64,000 nucleotides of DNA from Streptomyces griseicoloratus. Its GTDB lineage: Bacteria; Actinomycetota; Actinomycetes; Streptomycetales; Streptomycetaceae. The translations under genes and the position numbers were made by a program. The stretch spans positions 103,147 through 167,146 of the forward strand of contig NZ_JACVQF010000182.1 of NCBI RefSeq assembly GCF_014534645.1, given 5' to 3'. Shown piece after piece: positions 26,192-34,602 of this stretch. Below the pieces are notes generated by a model. It was not told where the DNA came from, did not search any database, and was given only the letters and a program-made list of their open reading frames with translations. Numbering within the stretch: position 1 is the stretch's first letter; each line of letters starts with the position of its first letter.

Positions 26192-27670
26192 CTACTTCTT
26201 CTTCGCGCCGCGCTTCTCGCGCACCCGCACCGAGATGTGGATCGGCGTCCCCTCGAAGCCGAACTCCTCGCGCAGCCGGCGCTCGATGAAGCGCCGGTAG
26301 CCGGCCTCGATGAAGCCGGAGGCGAAGAGCACGAACCGCGGGGGCTTGGTGCCCGCCTGCGTGCCGAACAGGATGCGGGGCTGCTTGCCGCCGCGCACCG
26401 GGTGCGGGTGGGCGGCGACCAGCTCGCCGAGGAAGGCGTTCAGCCGGCCCGTGGGGACCCGGGTCTCCCAGCCGGCCAGGGCGGTCTCGATCGCCGGGAC
26501 CAGCTTCTCCATGTGCCGTCCGGTCTGCGCCGAGACGTTCACCCGCGGCGCCCACGCCACCTGGCCGAACTCGGTCTCGATCTCCCGCTCCAGGTAGTAG
26601 CGGCGCTCCTCGTCGAGGGTGTCCCACTTGTTGTAGGCGACGACGAGGGCGCGTCCCGCCTCGACGGCCATGGTGACGATCCGCTGGTCCTGGACCGAGA
26701 TCGACTCCGAGGCGTCGATGAGGACGACGGCGACCTCCGCCTTCTCCACGGCGGCCGCGGTGCGCAGCGAGGCGTAGTAGTCGGCGCCCTGCTGCAGGTG
26801 GACGCGCTTGCGGATGCCCGCGGTGTCGACGAACTTCCAGGTCTTGCCGCCGAGTTCGATCAGCTCGTCGACCGGGTCGCGGGTGGTGCCGGCGAGTTCG
26901 TTGACGACGACGCGCTCCTCGCCCGCCACCTTGTTCAGCAGCGAGGACTTGCCGACGTTGGGCCGGCCGATCAGGGCGACGCGGCGCGGGCCGCCGACGG
27001 CGGTGCCGAAGGTCTGCGCCGGGGCCTCCGGAAGGGCCTCCAGGACCTTGTCCAGCATGTCGCCGGTGCCGCGGCCGTGCAGCGCGGAGACCGGGTACGG
27101 CTCACCCAGCCCCAGCGACCACAGGTAGGCCGCGTCGGCCTCGCCGCTCGGGCCGTCCACCTTGTTGGCGCACAGCACGACGGGCTTGCCGGCCTTGCGC
27201 AGCAGCCGGACGACCGCCTCGTCGGTGTCGGTGGCGCCGACCTTGGCGTCCACGACGAAGACGACCGCGTCGGCGGCCTCGATCGCGTACTCGGCCTGGG
27301 CGGCCACGGAGGCGTCGATGCCGAGGACGTCCTGCTCCCAGCCGCCGGTGTCGACGACCTTGAAGCGGCGGCCCGCCCACTCGGCCTCGTAGGTGACGCG
27401 GTCGCGGGTGACGCCGGGCTTGTCCTCGACGACCGCCTCGCGGCGGCCGATGATCCGGTTCACCAGGGTCGACTTGCCGACATTGGGGCGGCCGACGACG
27501 GCGAGGACGGGCAGCGGGCCGTGCCCGGCCGCCTCGATCGCGCCCTCGACCTCCTCGACGTCGAAGCCCTCTTCCGCGGCGAGCTCCATGAACTCCGCGT
27601 ACTCGGCGTCGCCAAGCGCCCCGTGGTCGTGCTCCTCGCCCGAGCCCTCGGAGTGGATGTGGTCGTTCAT
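26192..27670 (-). CDS. der: Ribosome-associated GTPase Der (EngA)
   Basis: Essential double GTPase (492 residues) that helps 50S subunit assembly. Two G domains are clear: [19 protein letters not shown] and NKVDG in the first; [21 protein letters not shown] and NKWD in the second. A C-terminal KH-like domain follows ([11 protein letters not shown] through GTPIHISVR). An actinobacteria-typical acidic N-terminal extension of about 70 residues precedes the first domain. The ATG at 27670 with GAGG upstream is preferred to an upstream frame start. It follows the PlsC-like gene in the aroH-tyrA-cmk transcript direction. Confidence 0.97.
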   Translation of the reverse strand: MNDHIHSEGSGEEHDHGALGDAEYAEFMELAAEEGFDVEEVEGAIEAAGHGPLPVLAVVGRPNVGKSTLVNRIIGRREAVVEDKPGVTRDRVTYEAEWAGRRFKVVDTGGWEQDVLGIDASVAAQAEYAIEAADAVVFVVDAKVGATDTDEAVVRLLRKAGKPVVLCANKVDGPSGEADAAYLWSLGLGEPYPVSALHGRGTGDMLDKVLEALPEAPAQTFGTAVGGPRRVALIGRPNVGKSSLLNKVAGEERVVVNELAGTTRDPVDELIELGGKTWKFVDTAGIRKRVHLQQGADYYASLRTAAAVEKAEVAVVLIDASESISVQDQRIVTMAVEAGRALVVAYNKWDTLDEERRYYLEREIETEFGQVAWAPRVNVSAQTGRHMEKLVPAIETALAGWETRVPTGRLNAFLGELVAAHPHPVRGGKQPRILFGTQAGTKPPRFVLFASGFIEAGYRRFIERRLREEFGFEGTPIHISVRVREKRGAKKK

Positions 27671-27744
27671 GAAGTCCGTACCTCGTTCATCGTGGTGATC
27701 GGTGAAGCACCCCTGTACCGGGTGATCCACTACTCAAGTGTCGC

Positions 27745-28398
27745 CTAGCGGCCGGTCAGGCGCTTGGCGTTTTCCAGGTGCGCGGTGAGCTGCTTCTGGA
27801 TGCGTTCGGTCGCCTCGTCCAGCGCCTTGCGCGTACGCCGTCCGCTGCCGTCGCCCGCCTCGAACGGGTCGCCGAAGACGACGTCGACGCGGGAGCGCAG
27901 CGGCGGCAGTCCCTTAATCAACCGTCCGCGCCGCTCGGAACTTCCCAGCACCGCCACCGGGACGATGGGGGCGCCGCTGCGGACCGCGAAATAGGCGAGC
28001 CCGGCGCGCAGCGAGGCGAAGTCGCCCTCGCCCCGGGTGCCCTCCGGGAAGATGCCCAGGACGCCGCCGCTCTCCAGCACCCCGAGGGCCTGGGCGATGG
28101 CGGTGCGGTCGGTGGAGTGCCGGTCCACCTTCAGCTGGCCGATGCCGGTCAGGAACCGTCCGAGGGGGCCGACGAACGCCTCCTTCTTGATCAGGAAGTG
28201 CGTCGGCCGGGGCGCCACGCCCATGACCATCGGGCCGTCGATGTTGTGCGAGTGGTTGACGGCGTAGATCACCGGGCCGGTCGTCGGCACCCGCCAGGCG
28301 CCGAGCACGCGCGGCCGCCACAGCCCGTACATCAGGCCGACGCCGATGCGCCGCCCGACCTCGGCACCCTGCTCGGACGGAACGGGGGGAAGACTCAC
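27745..28398 (-). CDS. 1-acyl-sn-glycerol-3-phosphate acyltransferase (PlsC-like)
   Basis: Phospholipid-synthesis acyltransferase of 217 residues that would acylate lysophosphatidate. The catalytic N-H-x4-D box appears as NHSHNIDG, followed by the KKEAF region and the FPEGTRGEG motif that binds phosphate. The GTG at 28398 overlaps the cmk stop (GTGA), so it is translationally coupled. The pair cmk-acyltransferase-der is a conserved actinobacterial arrangement. Confidence 0.9.
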   Translation of the reverse strand: MSLPPVPSEQGAEVGRRIGVGLMYGLWRPRVLGAWRVPTTGPVIYAVNHSHNIDGPMVMGVAPRPTHFLIKKEAFVGPLGRFLTGIGQLKVDRHSTDRTAIAQALGVLESGGVLGIFPEGTRGEGDFASLRAGLAYFAVRSGAPIVPVAVLGSSERRGRLIKGLPPLRSRVDVVFGDPFEAGDGSGRRTRKALDEATERIQKQLTAHLENAKRLTGR

Positions 28399-29090
28399 TT
28401 CCCGGCCCGCTTCTCCTCGACGAGGGTGACGACGCACTCGATGACCTGCGGCAGCGTGAGGTCGGTGGTGTCCACCTCGACCGCGTCGTCCGCCTTGGCG
28501 AGCGGGGAGGTCTTGCGGCTCGAGTCGGCCGCGTCCCGCTTGATCAGGGCCTCGCGGGTGGCGTTGACGTCGGCGCCCTTGAGCTCTCCGTTGCGGCGGG
28601 CGGCGCGGGCCTCCGCCGAGGCGGTGAGGAAGATCTTCAGGTCGGCGTCCGGCAGCACGGTCGTACCGATGTCGCGGCCCTCGACGACGATGCCGGCCGG
28701 GGCGGAGGCGGCGATGCTGCGCTGCAGCTCGGTGATCCGGGAGCGCACCTCGGGGACGGCGCTGACCGCGCTGACCTTGGAGGTGACCTCCTGGGTGCGG
28801 ATCGGGCCGGCGACGTCCACGCCGTCGACCGTGATGGTCGGGCGCGCCGGGTCGGTGCCGGAGACGATCTCGGGCTTGCCGGCCGCGGCGGCGACGGCGT
28901 GCGGGTCGTCTATGTCGATGCCGTTGGTCACCATCCACCACGTGATCGCCCGGTACTGGGCGCCGGTGTCCAGGTAGCTCAGGCCGAGCTGTGCGGCGAC
29001 GGCCTTCGACGTGCTCGACTTGCCCGTGCCGGAGGGGCCGTCGATGGCGACAATCACGGCCGGGGCGGTCGGGGCGGCGCCGTTTTCCAC
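28395..29090 (-). CDS. cmk: Cytidylate kinase
   Basis: Phosphorylates CMP and dCMP; 231 residues. The P-loop is GPSGTGKSSTSKAV near the start, and the substrate site is GLSYLDTGAQYRAITWW. The VVEGRDIGTTVLPDADLKIFL block and the R-R-N-G-E lid region follow. The GTG at 29090 is preceded by AAGGTG. It is downstream of tyrA by 111 bases and coupled to the acyltransferase gene. With pyrG at 44125 it forms the pyrimidine side of the window. Confidence 0.96.
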   Translation of the reverse strand: MENGAAPTAPAVIVAIDGPSGTGKSSTSKAVAAQLGLSYLDTGAQYRAITWWMVTNGIDIDDPHAVAAAAGKPEIVSGTDPARPTITVDGVDVAGPIRTQEVTSKVSAVSAVPEVRSRITELQRSIAASAPAGIVVEGRDIGTTVLPDADLKIFLTASAEARAARRNGELKGADVNATREALIKRDAADSSRKTSPLAKADDAVEVDTTDLTLPQVIECVVTLVEEKRAGK

Positions 29091-29201
29091 GGGGGACACC
29101 TTCCTGGTGCGGTGCGGTGGGTGGTGTGCGGGGCGCGAACGTGCCCCGCACAAGGTTACTGGCTCTCCGGAACCCCTCCGACAGGCGTGGGCCCCCCGGG
29201 C

Positions 29202-30287
29202 TCACTGGCGGATCGCCCAGCCCCTCTCCCGCAGCGCCGCCGTGAGCACGGGGGCGGCCTTCGGCTCGACCATCAGCTGCACCAGACCGGCCTGCTGCCC
29301 GGTGGCGTGCTCGATCCGCACGTCCTCGATGTTGACGCCGGCCCGTCCCGCGTCCGCGAAGATGCGGGCCAGCTGGCCGGGCTGGTCGTCGATGAGGACG
29401 GCCACGGTCTCGTAGACCCGCGGGGCGGAGCCGTGCTTGCCGGGGACCCGCACCTGGCCGGCGTTCCCGCGCCGCAGCACCGCCTCGATGCCGGAGCTGC
29501 CCTCGCGGCGCTTGTCCTCGTCGGAGGACTGCAGGGCGCGCAGGGCCCGCACCGTCTCCTCCAGGTCGGCGGCGACGTCGCCGAGCAGGTCGGCGACCGG
29601 CCCCGGGTTGGCGGCGAGGATGTCGATCCACATGCGGGGATCGGAGGCGGCGATCCGGGTCACGTCCCGGATTCCCTGCCCGCACAGCCGTACGGCGGCC
29701 TCCTCGGCGTGCTCCAGACGCGCGGCGACCATGCTGGAGACCAGGTGCGGCATGTGGGAGACGAGGGCGACGGCGCGGTCGTGGGCGTCGGCGTCCATGA
29801 CGACCGGCACCGCGCGGCAGTGCGAGATCAGCTCCAGGGCGAGGTTCAGCACCTCGGTGTCGGTGTCCCGGGTCGGGGTCAGCACCCAGGGGCGGCCCTC
29901 GAAGAGGTCGCCGGTGGCCGCCAGCGGGCCGGACTTCTCGCGGCCGGACATGGGGTGGGTGCCGATGTAACGGGAGAGGTCGAGCCCGCGGGCCTCCAGC
30001 TCGCGGCGCGGGCCGCCCTTGACGCTGGCCACGTCGATGTAGCCGCGGGCCGCGCCGCGTCCCATCGCGCCGGCGAGCACGTCGGCCACCAGGGCCGGCG
30101 GTGCGGCGACGATCGCGAGGTCGACGGGCCCGTCCGGCGCCTCGTCGGTGCCGGCGCCGAGCGCGGCGGCCGTGCGGGCCTGCTCGGGGTCGTGGTCGGC
30201 GAGGTGGACGGTGACGCCCCGCTGGGTCAGGGCGAGGGCGGCAGAGGTGCCGATGAGGCCGGTGCCGATGACGAGTGCGGTTCTCAC
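29202..30287 (-). CDS. tyrA: Prephenate dehydrogenase with C-terminal ACT domain
   Basis: Tyrosine-pathway enzyme of 361 residues. The NAD motif is VIGTGLIGTS at the start and the conserved GTHPMSGREKSGP block is around residue 110. A helical dimer region with HAVALVSHMPHLVSS-like sequence follows. The last 75 residues are an ACT domain (VAVLIDDQPGQLARIF), a site for amino-acid feedback. The GTG at 30287 overlaps the chorismate mutase stop (GTGA). Both enzymes act on adjacent steps from chorismate, so coupling is sensible. Confidence 0.94.
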   Translation of the reverse strand: MRTALVIGTGLIGTSAALALTQRGVTVHLADHDPEQARTAAALGAGTDEAPDGPVDLAIVAAPPALVADVLAGAMGRGAARGYIDVASVKGGPRRELEARGLDLSRYIGTHPMSGREKSGPLAATGDLFEGRPWVLTPTRDTDTEVLNLALELISHCRAVPVVMDADAHDRAVALVSHMPHLVSSMVAARLEHAEEAAVRLCGQGIRDVTRIAASDPRMWIDILAANPGPVADLLGDVAADLEETVRALRALQSSDEDKRREGSSGIEAVLRRGNAGQVRVPGKHGSAPRVYETVAVLIDDQPGQLARIFADAGRAGVNIEDVRIEHATGQQAGLVQLMVEPKAAPVLTAALRERGWAIRQ

Positions 30288-30646
30288 TGGGCGATGTCCT
30301 TGCGCAGGGCGGCCGCGGCGCCGAGGTAGACGTGCGCGATGTCGGCGCGCGGCCGGTCCGACTCGATGTGGGCGAGGACGCGGACGACGCGCGGCATGGC
30401 GCCCTCGATGTCCAGTTCCTGGGCGCAGATCAGCGGGACGTCGGTGATCCCGAGCCCCCGGGCCGCGGCGGCCGGGAAGTCGCTGTGCAGGTCGGGGGTG
30501 GCCGTGAACCAGATGCTGATCAGGTCGTCGACGGTCAGCCCGTTGCGTTCCAGGATGGCGGTGAGCAGGGCCGCGACCTGCTCGTCCATGTGCCCGGCCT
30601 CGTCCCGTTCCAGTTGGACCGCGCCCCGGACCGCTCGTACCGCCAC
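30284..30646 (-). CDS. aroH: Chorismate mutase, AroH class
   Basis: Converts chorismate to prephenate; 120 residues as in the trimeric AroH family. The N-terminal RGAVQLERDE, central SIWFTATPDLHSDFPAAAAR and QELDIEGAMPRVVRVLAH, and the C-terminal YLGAAAALR carry the active-site Arg, Glu and Tyr pattern. The GTG start at 30646 has AGGAG seven bases upstream. First gene of the aroH-tyrA-cmk-acyltransferase-der direction. Confidence 0.94.
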   Translation of the reverse strand: MAVRAVRGAVQLERDEAGHMDEQVAALLTAILERNGLTVDDLISIWFTATPDLHSDFPAAAARGLGITDVPLICAQELDIEGAMPRVVRVLAHIESDRPRADIAHVYLGAAAALRKDIAQ

Positions 30647-30884
30647 GGCGATGCTCCTTGCTGACGTGCTGATCGGCTCTTGGTCCGTCCAGCCTAGTCA
30701 GCCCGCGCGGCACCGGTGCGCGGCGCCCGCGTCCTGAGACGGTGACACGTCCCGCACCGCCGGGCAGCGTGTTTTGACCTGCTTGTCCGGGTTGCTTCCT
30801 CTTCGATGTCTTCGGTGTCAAGATGCTTGTTCCGGCACGGCTTCCCCTCCCCTCCCCTTCCCCACGTCTTTCTCGGAGTGACGA

Positions 30885-31343
30885 ATGACCCCCAGCACGA
30901 CGCGCCGTACGGTTCTCCTCTCGACGGGCGCGGCGGCGCTCGCCATGGGCTGCGGCGACGGCAACGGCGACGGCGGCACCGGCAGCGACACGGGCGGCGA
31001 CGGCGGCGGCGACTCCGCGGCCACGAAGGCCCCCGCGGCCACGGACGCCCCCGCCGGGCGGGAGCTGGCGGCGACGAGCGACATCCCGGTCGGCGGCGGC
31101 AAGATCTTCGCGGACGAGCAGATCGTGGTGACCCAGCCGACGCAGGGCGACTTCAAGGCCTTCTCGGCCGTCTGCACCCACCAGGGCTGCACCGTCACGG
31201 AGGTGCGGGACGGCACCATCGACTGCGCCTGCCACAACAGCAGGTTCCGCATCGCCGACGGCTCGGTGGAGCAGGGCCCCGCCACCCAGCCGCTGTCCGA
31301 GCAGCGGATCACGGTGGACGGAAATTCGGTCCGCCTGGTGTGA
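30885..31343 (+). CDS. Rieske [2Fe-2S] protein, lipoprotein-like
   Basis: A 152-residue protein with an N-terminal twin-Arg and hydrophobic region ending in AMGC, a lipoprotein or Tat-lipoprotein signal. A Gly/Asp-rich linker leads to a Rieske domain. The cluster motifs are CTHQGC and CACHNSRF (two Cys and two His). It is a membrane-anchored single-domain electron carrier; its partner enzyme is not in the window. It lies 22 bases upstream of the nucleotidyltransferase gene on the same strand. Confidence 0.9.
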   Translation: MTPSTTRRTVLLSTGAAALAMGCGDGNGDGGTGSDTGGDGGGDSAATKAPAATDAPAGRELAATSDIPVGGGKIFADEQIVVTQPTQGDFKAFSAVCTHQGCTVTEVRDGTIDCACHNSRFRIADGSVEQGPATQPLSEQRITVDGNSVRLV

Positions 31344-31365
31344 CGGGCCCGCGTACGCTCCGGGC

Positions 31366-32109
31366 ATGCGCCCCGAGACCCTGGTACGCGACCACACGAT
31401 CTACGCCTGTGTCATGGGTTCGCGTGCCTTCGGTCTGGCGACGGACGGCAGCGACACCGACCGCCGGGGCGTGTACCTCGCACCCACTCCCCTTTTCTGG
31501 CGGTTCGACAAGCCGCCGACGCATGTCGAGGGCCCGGCTCCGGAGCAGTTCAGCTGGGAGCTGGAACGCTTCTGCGGGCTGGCCCTGCGCGCCAACCCGA
31601 ACATCCTGGAGTGCCTGCACTCCCCGCTCGTGGAGTACGCCGACGACACCGGCCGCGAGCTGCTCGACCTGCGCGGGGCGTTCCTGTCCCGCCGGGTCCA
31701 CGAGACGTTCACGCGGTACGCCCACGGCCAGCGCCGCAAGCTGGACGCCGACGTGCGCACGCACGGCGCCCCGCGCTGGAAGCACGCGATGCACCTGCTG
31801 CGGCTGCTGACGAGCGCCCGCGACCTGCTGCGCACGGGCACGCTCACCGTCGACGTCGGCGACCGGCGCGAGGCGCTGCTCGCCGTGAAGCGGGGTGAGG
31901 TGCCCTGGTCGGAGGTCGGCTCCCGGATGGCCCGGCTGGAGGAGGAGGGCGAGGAGGCCGCCCGCCGCAGCCCGCTGCCAAAGGAGCCGGACCGGCGCCG
32001 CGTGGAGGACTTCCTCGTCCGCACCCGCCGCGCCTCAGCCCTCCAGCCGGGTCCGTACGACGAAGTCGTGCAGGGCGTCGTGGGCGGTGGGGGCGTCGGG
32101 CAGGGATGA
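31366..32109 (+). CDS. RlaP-like nucleotidyltransferase
   Basis: A 247-residue member of the DNA-polymerase-beta-like nucleotidyltransferase group similar to RlaP (PF10127). The active site is MGSRAFGLATDGSDTDRRGVY, where Gly-Ser and the Asp-x-Asp pair bind metal and nucleotide. LERFCGLALRANPNILECL and the helical YAHGQRRKLDAD block follow. The family is associated with RNA repair or nucleotide modification; the substrate is unproven. The gene overlaps the convergent homologue at 32035-32787 by 75 bases, so its last 25 residues (low-complexity Gly/Val) are the antisense of the neighbour and probably not conserved. Confidence 0.8.
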   Translation: MRPETLVRDHTIYACVMGSRAFGLATDGSDTDRRGVYLAPTPLFWRFDKPPTHVEGPAPEQFSWELERFCGLALRANPNILECLHSPLVEYADDTGRELLDLRGAFLSRRVHETFTRYAHGQRRKLDADVRTHGAPRWKHAMHLLRLLTSARDLLRTGTLTVDVGDRREALLAVKRGEVPWSEVGSRMARLEEEGEEAARRSPLPKEPDRRRVEDFLVRTRRASALQPGPYDEVVQGVVGGGGVGQG

Positions 32110-32787
32110 CGCCGCCTGCGCCTCGTCCAGCACGCCGTGCAGCCGCTCCACGTCGGCCCGCACGCGCGCGTGGTCGACGCCGGCCTCCCCGTGCTCGCGC
32201 TCCGCCTTGGCGGCGATCAGCTCCGGCAGGTAGGCCGGGGCGGCGTCGACCTCCCCGGCGAGCGTGGGCAGATGGGCCTGCACCTCGCCGCCGCGCATCA
32301 GGTGGATGCCGGTGAGCAGCACCCGGAAGGTGTACAGCAGCGGCTTGAGCTCGCCGCTCTTCTCGAACAGCCGCCACTGCGTGGTCGCGAAACCCCGGTA
32401 GTGGTGGGCGTGGTGACCGGTGAGGACGCCCGGCGCGAGCGCGGCCAGTTCCCGGTGCGCCTCGGTGGTGTGCACGACCAGCGGCGACAGCAGCTGCTCC
32501 AGCACGTAGCCGTTGCGCCGGAGCATCAGCCGTACGAACTTGCGCAGGTCGTGCGTGACGAGATCCATCTCGACACCGTCCCGGTCCCACATCCGGGACC
32601 TGGTCTCCTCCGGCTCGCGCAGGCCGACGAGGTCGGCGGCCGGCAGCAGGTGGACGCCGCGCAGGTCGACGTCCGAGTCGCGGGACGGGAAGCCGTACAG
32701 GTGGGCGCCGGAGACGGTGGCGAACAGCAGCGGGAAGGGCTGCTGCGCGACCACCGGGGCCAGGTCGATGTCCAGGGCGTCGGTCAT
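32035..32787 (-). CDS. RlaP-like nucleotidyltransferase (second copy)
   Basis: A 250-residue homologue of the convergent gene at 31366. The site is VSGAHLYGFPSRDSDVDLRG, followed by DRDGVEMDLVTHDLRKFVRLMLRRNGYVLEQLLSP, then a helical C-terminal part with HHYRGFATTQWRLF. It lies three bases after the ADP-ribosylglycohydrolase gene and its start is at ATG 32787. It is the last gene of the three-gene minus-strand run opened by the NrtR-like Nudix gene. Confidence 0.85.
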   Translation of the reverse strand: MTDALDIDLAPVVAQQPFPLLFATVSGAHLYGFPSRDSDVDLRGVHLLPAADLVGLREPEETRSRMWDRDGVEMDLVTHDLRKFVRLMLRRNGYVLEQLLSPLVVHTTEAHRELAALAPGVLTGHHAHHYRGFATTQWRLFEKSGELKPLLYTFRVLLTGIHLMRGGEVQAHLPTLAGEVDAAPAYLPELIAAKAEREHGEAGVDHARVRADVERLHGVLDEAQAASSLPDAPTAHDALHDFVVRTRLEG

Positions 32788-32790
32788 GGC

Positions 32791-33813
32791 TCAGGCGTCC
32801 CAGAGCGCCCCGAGCGCCAGCAGGTCCCCCCGGTACTCGATCCGGTCGGCCCACGGGGCCGGCCAGGCGTCGGCGCCCAGGTACGCGCCCGCGAAGGCCC
32901 CCGCCAGGCAGGCGATGGAGTCGGAGTCGCCCGAGGTGCAGGCGGCGCGGCGCAGAGCCGTCAGGGGTTCGTCGACGAACAGCAGGAAGCACAGCAGCCC
33001 GGTCGCCAGGGCCTCCTCGGCGATCCAGCCCTCGCCGGTGACCAGGCACGGGTCGGTCTCGGGCGAGACGGTGCGCACGGCGTGCTGGAGGCGGTCGAGG
33101 ACCGCAAGGCACTCGTCCCAGCCGCGGGCGATGAAGTGCTCGGGCGTGGGGTCCTGGGCGCGGGTCCACAGGTCGCCGAGCCAGCGCTCGTGGTAGCGGG
33201 CGCGGTTGTCGTAGGCGTACGACCGCAGCCGCCCGACCAGTCCGGTCGGGTCGGCGCCCTCGGCGAGCAGCCGTACGGCGTGCGCGGTGAGGTCGGAGGC
33301 GGCGAGTGCCGTCGGGTGTCCGTGGGTGAGCGCCGACTGCAACTGGGCGGCACCCGCGCGCTGTTCGTCGCTCAGTCCGGGGACGAGCCCGACCGGGGCG
33401 ACCCGCATGTTGGCGCCGCAGCCCTTGGAGCCGATCTGGGAGGCGTCCTGCCAGGGCCGGCCGGGGGCCTCCAGGAGTTCGCAGGCCCTGATGCAGGTGT
33501 TGCCCGGTGCCCGGTTGTTCTCCGGCGACCGGTTCCAGGCGATGAACTCCTGCCGTACGGGCTCGGTCATCGCCTCGGGCGTGAGCACCCCCCGGTCCGT
33601 GACCGTCCGCAGCGCCCTTCCCAGCGCCAGCGTCATCTGCGTGTCGTCGGTGACGATCGCCGGCGTGGGCAGCTCCATCTCCCGCCACGGGCCGCACTTG
33701 GCGAGGATCGACGGGACGTCGCTGAACTCGGTGGGGAAGCCGAGCGCGTCCCCGAGGGCGAGTCCGGTGAGCGCCCCGGTGGCGGCGCGCTTGGTGACGG
33801 TGGTCGTGGTCAT
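32791..33813 (-). CDS. ADP-ribosylglycohydrolase (DraG-type)
   Basis: A 340-residue hydrolase that would remove ADP-ribose from proteins, nucleic acid or metabolites. Metal sites are visible as TDDTQMTLAL (Thr-Asp-Asp) and GDSDSIACLAGAFAGAYLG. The N-terminal GALTGLALGDALGFPTEF is also typical of the family. ATG 33813 overlaps the stop of the Nudix regulator (ATGA), and the next gene follows by three bases. The context, with an NrtR-like sensor and two RlaP-like nucleotidyltransferases, points to ADP-ribose or NAD metabolism. Substrate is not determined. Confidence 0.92.
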   Translation of the reverse strand: MTTTTVTKRAATGALTGLALGDALGFPTEFSDVPSILAKCGPWREMELPTPAIVTDDTQMTLALGRALRTVTDRGVLTPEAMTEPVRQEFIAWNRSPENNRAPGNTCIRACELLEAPGRPWQDASQIGSKGCGANMRVAPVGLVPGLSDEQRAGAAQLQSALTHGHPTALAASDLTAHAVRLLAEGADPTGLVGRLRSYAYDNRARYHERWLGDLWTRAQDPTPEHFIARGWDECLAVLDRLQHAVRTVSPETDPCLVTGEGWIAEEALATGLLCFLLFVDEPLTALRRAACTSGDSDSIACLAGAFAGAYLGADAWPAPWADRIEYRGDLLALGALWDA

Positions 33814-34529
33814 GCGGGGCGTCCTTCCCGGGACGGTCGGAGCAGGGGCGGGTTCAGGGCGGTGGCGGTGCCCGCGCGGTACAGGGCGGCGGGTTTGCCG
33901 CGGCCGCCGGTCAGGCGGGCGGCACCCGGCACCGGTTCGACGAAGCCGGGCGTGGCGAGGACCTTGCGGCGGAAGTTGGGCCGGTCCAGCGGCGTGCCCC
34001 ACACGGCCTCGTAGACCTGCTGGAGCTCGCCGAGGGTGAACTCGGCCGGGCAGAAGGCGGTGGCCAGGCAGGTGTACTCCAGCTTGGCGCCGACGCGGGT
34101 CCGGGCGTCGGCCAGGATCCGGTCGTGGTCGAAGGCGAGGGGACCGGCCTTCTCGTACGGCACCCAGCGGGCCTCGGCCGCGTCGGTGCCGGCGTGCGGC
34201 TCGGGAGGGCCGGGCAGCAGCGCGGCGAACGCCACCGACACCACCCGCATCCGCGGGTCGCGGCCGGGCTCGCTGTAGGTGCGCAGCTGCTCCAGGTGCA
34301 GTCCGGTCACGTCCGCCAGGCCGGTCTCCTCGGCCAGCTCCCGGCGGGCGGCCGTCTCCGCCGACTCCTCCGGCAGCAGGAAGCCGCCGGGCAGTGCCCA
34401 GCGGCCCGCGTACGGCTCCTGCCCGCGCTCGACCAGCAGCACGTGCAGCGCGCCCGCGCGGAGTGTGAGGACGGCGAGGTCGACGGTGACGGCGAAGGGC
34501 TCGAAGGCGTGCTTGTCGTATCCGCGCAC
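33810..34529 (-). CDS. Nudix domain transcriptional regulator (NrtR-like)
   Basis: A 239-residue protein with a Nudix domain (VLLVERGQEPYAGRWALPGG, then the Nudix-box helix AARRELAEETGL) and a C-terminal winged-helix-like part (FTLGELQQVYEAVWGTPLDRPNFRRKVLATPGFVEP). This arrangement is that of NrtR, which senses ADP-ribose-type ligands and represses NAD metabolism genes. The Nudix box G-x5-E-x7-REL-xEE is present except for its first Glu position, which cannot be judged by eye. The GTG at 34529 lies just downstream of a palindromic promoter, so autoregulation is likely. It is first in a coupled three-gene run. Confidence 0.88.
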   Translation of the reverse strand: MRGYDKHAFEPFAVTVDLAVLTLRAGALHVLLVERGQEPYAGRWALPGGFLLPEESAETAARRELAEETGLADVTGLHLEQLRTYSEPGRDPRMRVVSVAFAALLPGPPEPHAGTDAAEARWVPYEKAGPLAFDHDRILADARTRVGAKLEYTCLATAFCPAEFTLGELQQVYEAVWGTPLDRPNFRRKVLATPGFVEPVPGAARLTGGRGKPAALYRAGTATALNPPLLRPSREGRPA

Positions 34530-34543
34530 GATCGCCCACCCCC

Positions 34544-34588
34544 TTTAATAGTCAGTACGACTATAAAGAGGGCGGGCGACCGGAACAA
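34544..34588 (-). promoter_or_regulatory. Promoter with palindromic operator for the NrtR-like operon
   Basis: On the minus strand TTGTTC (-35, 34583-34588) and TATAGT (-10, 34560-34565) are spaced by 17 bases. The palindrome ATAGTC-AGTAC-GACTAT (34548-34564) overlaps the -10 and continues into AT-rich flanks. This is strikingly AT-rich for the genome and fits an NrtR-type operator, 19 bases upstream of the start codon. Confidence 0.6.
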
Positions 34589-34602
34589 CCCTTCAGGGCC
34601 GC

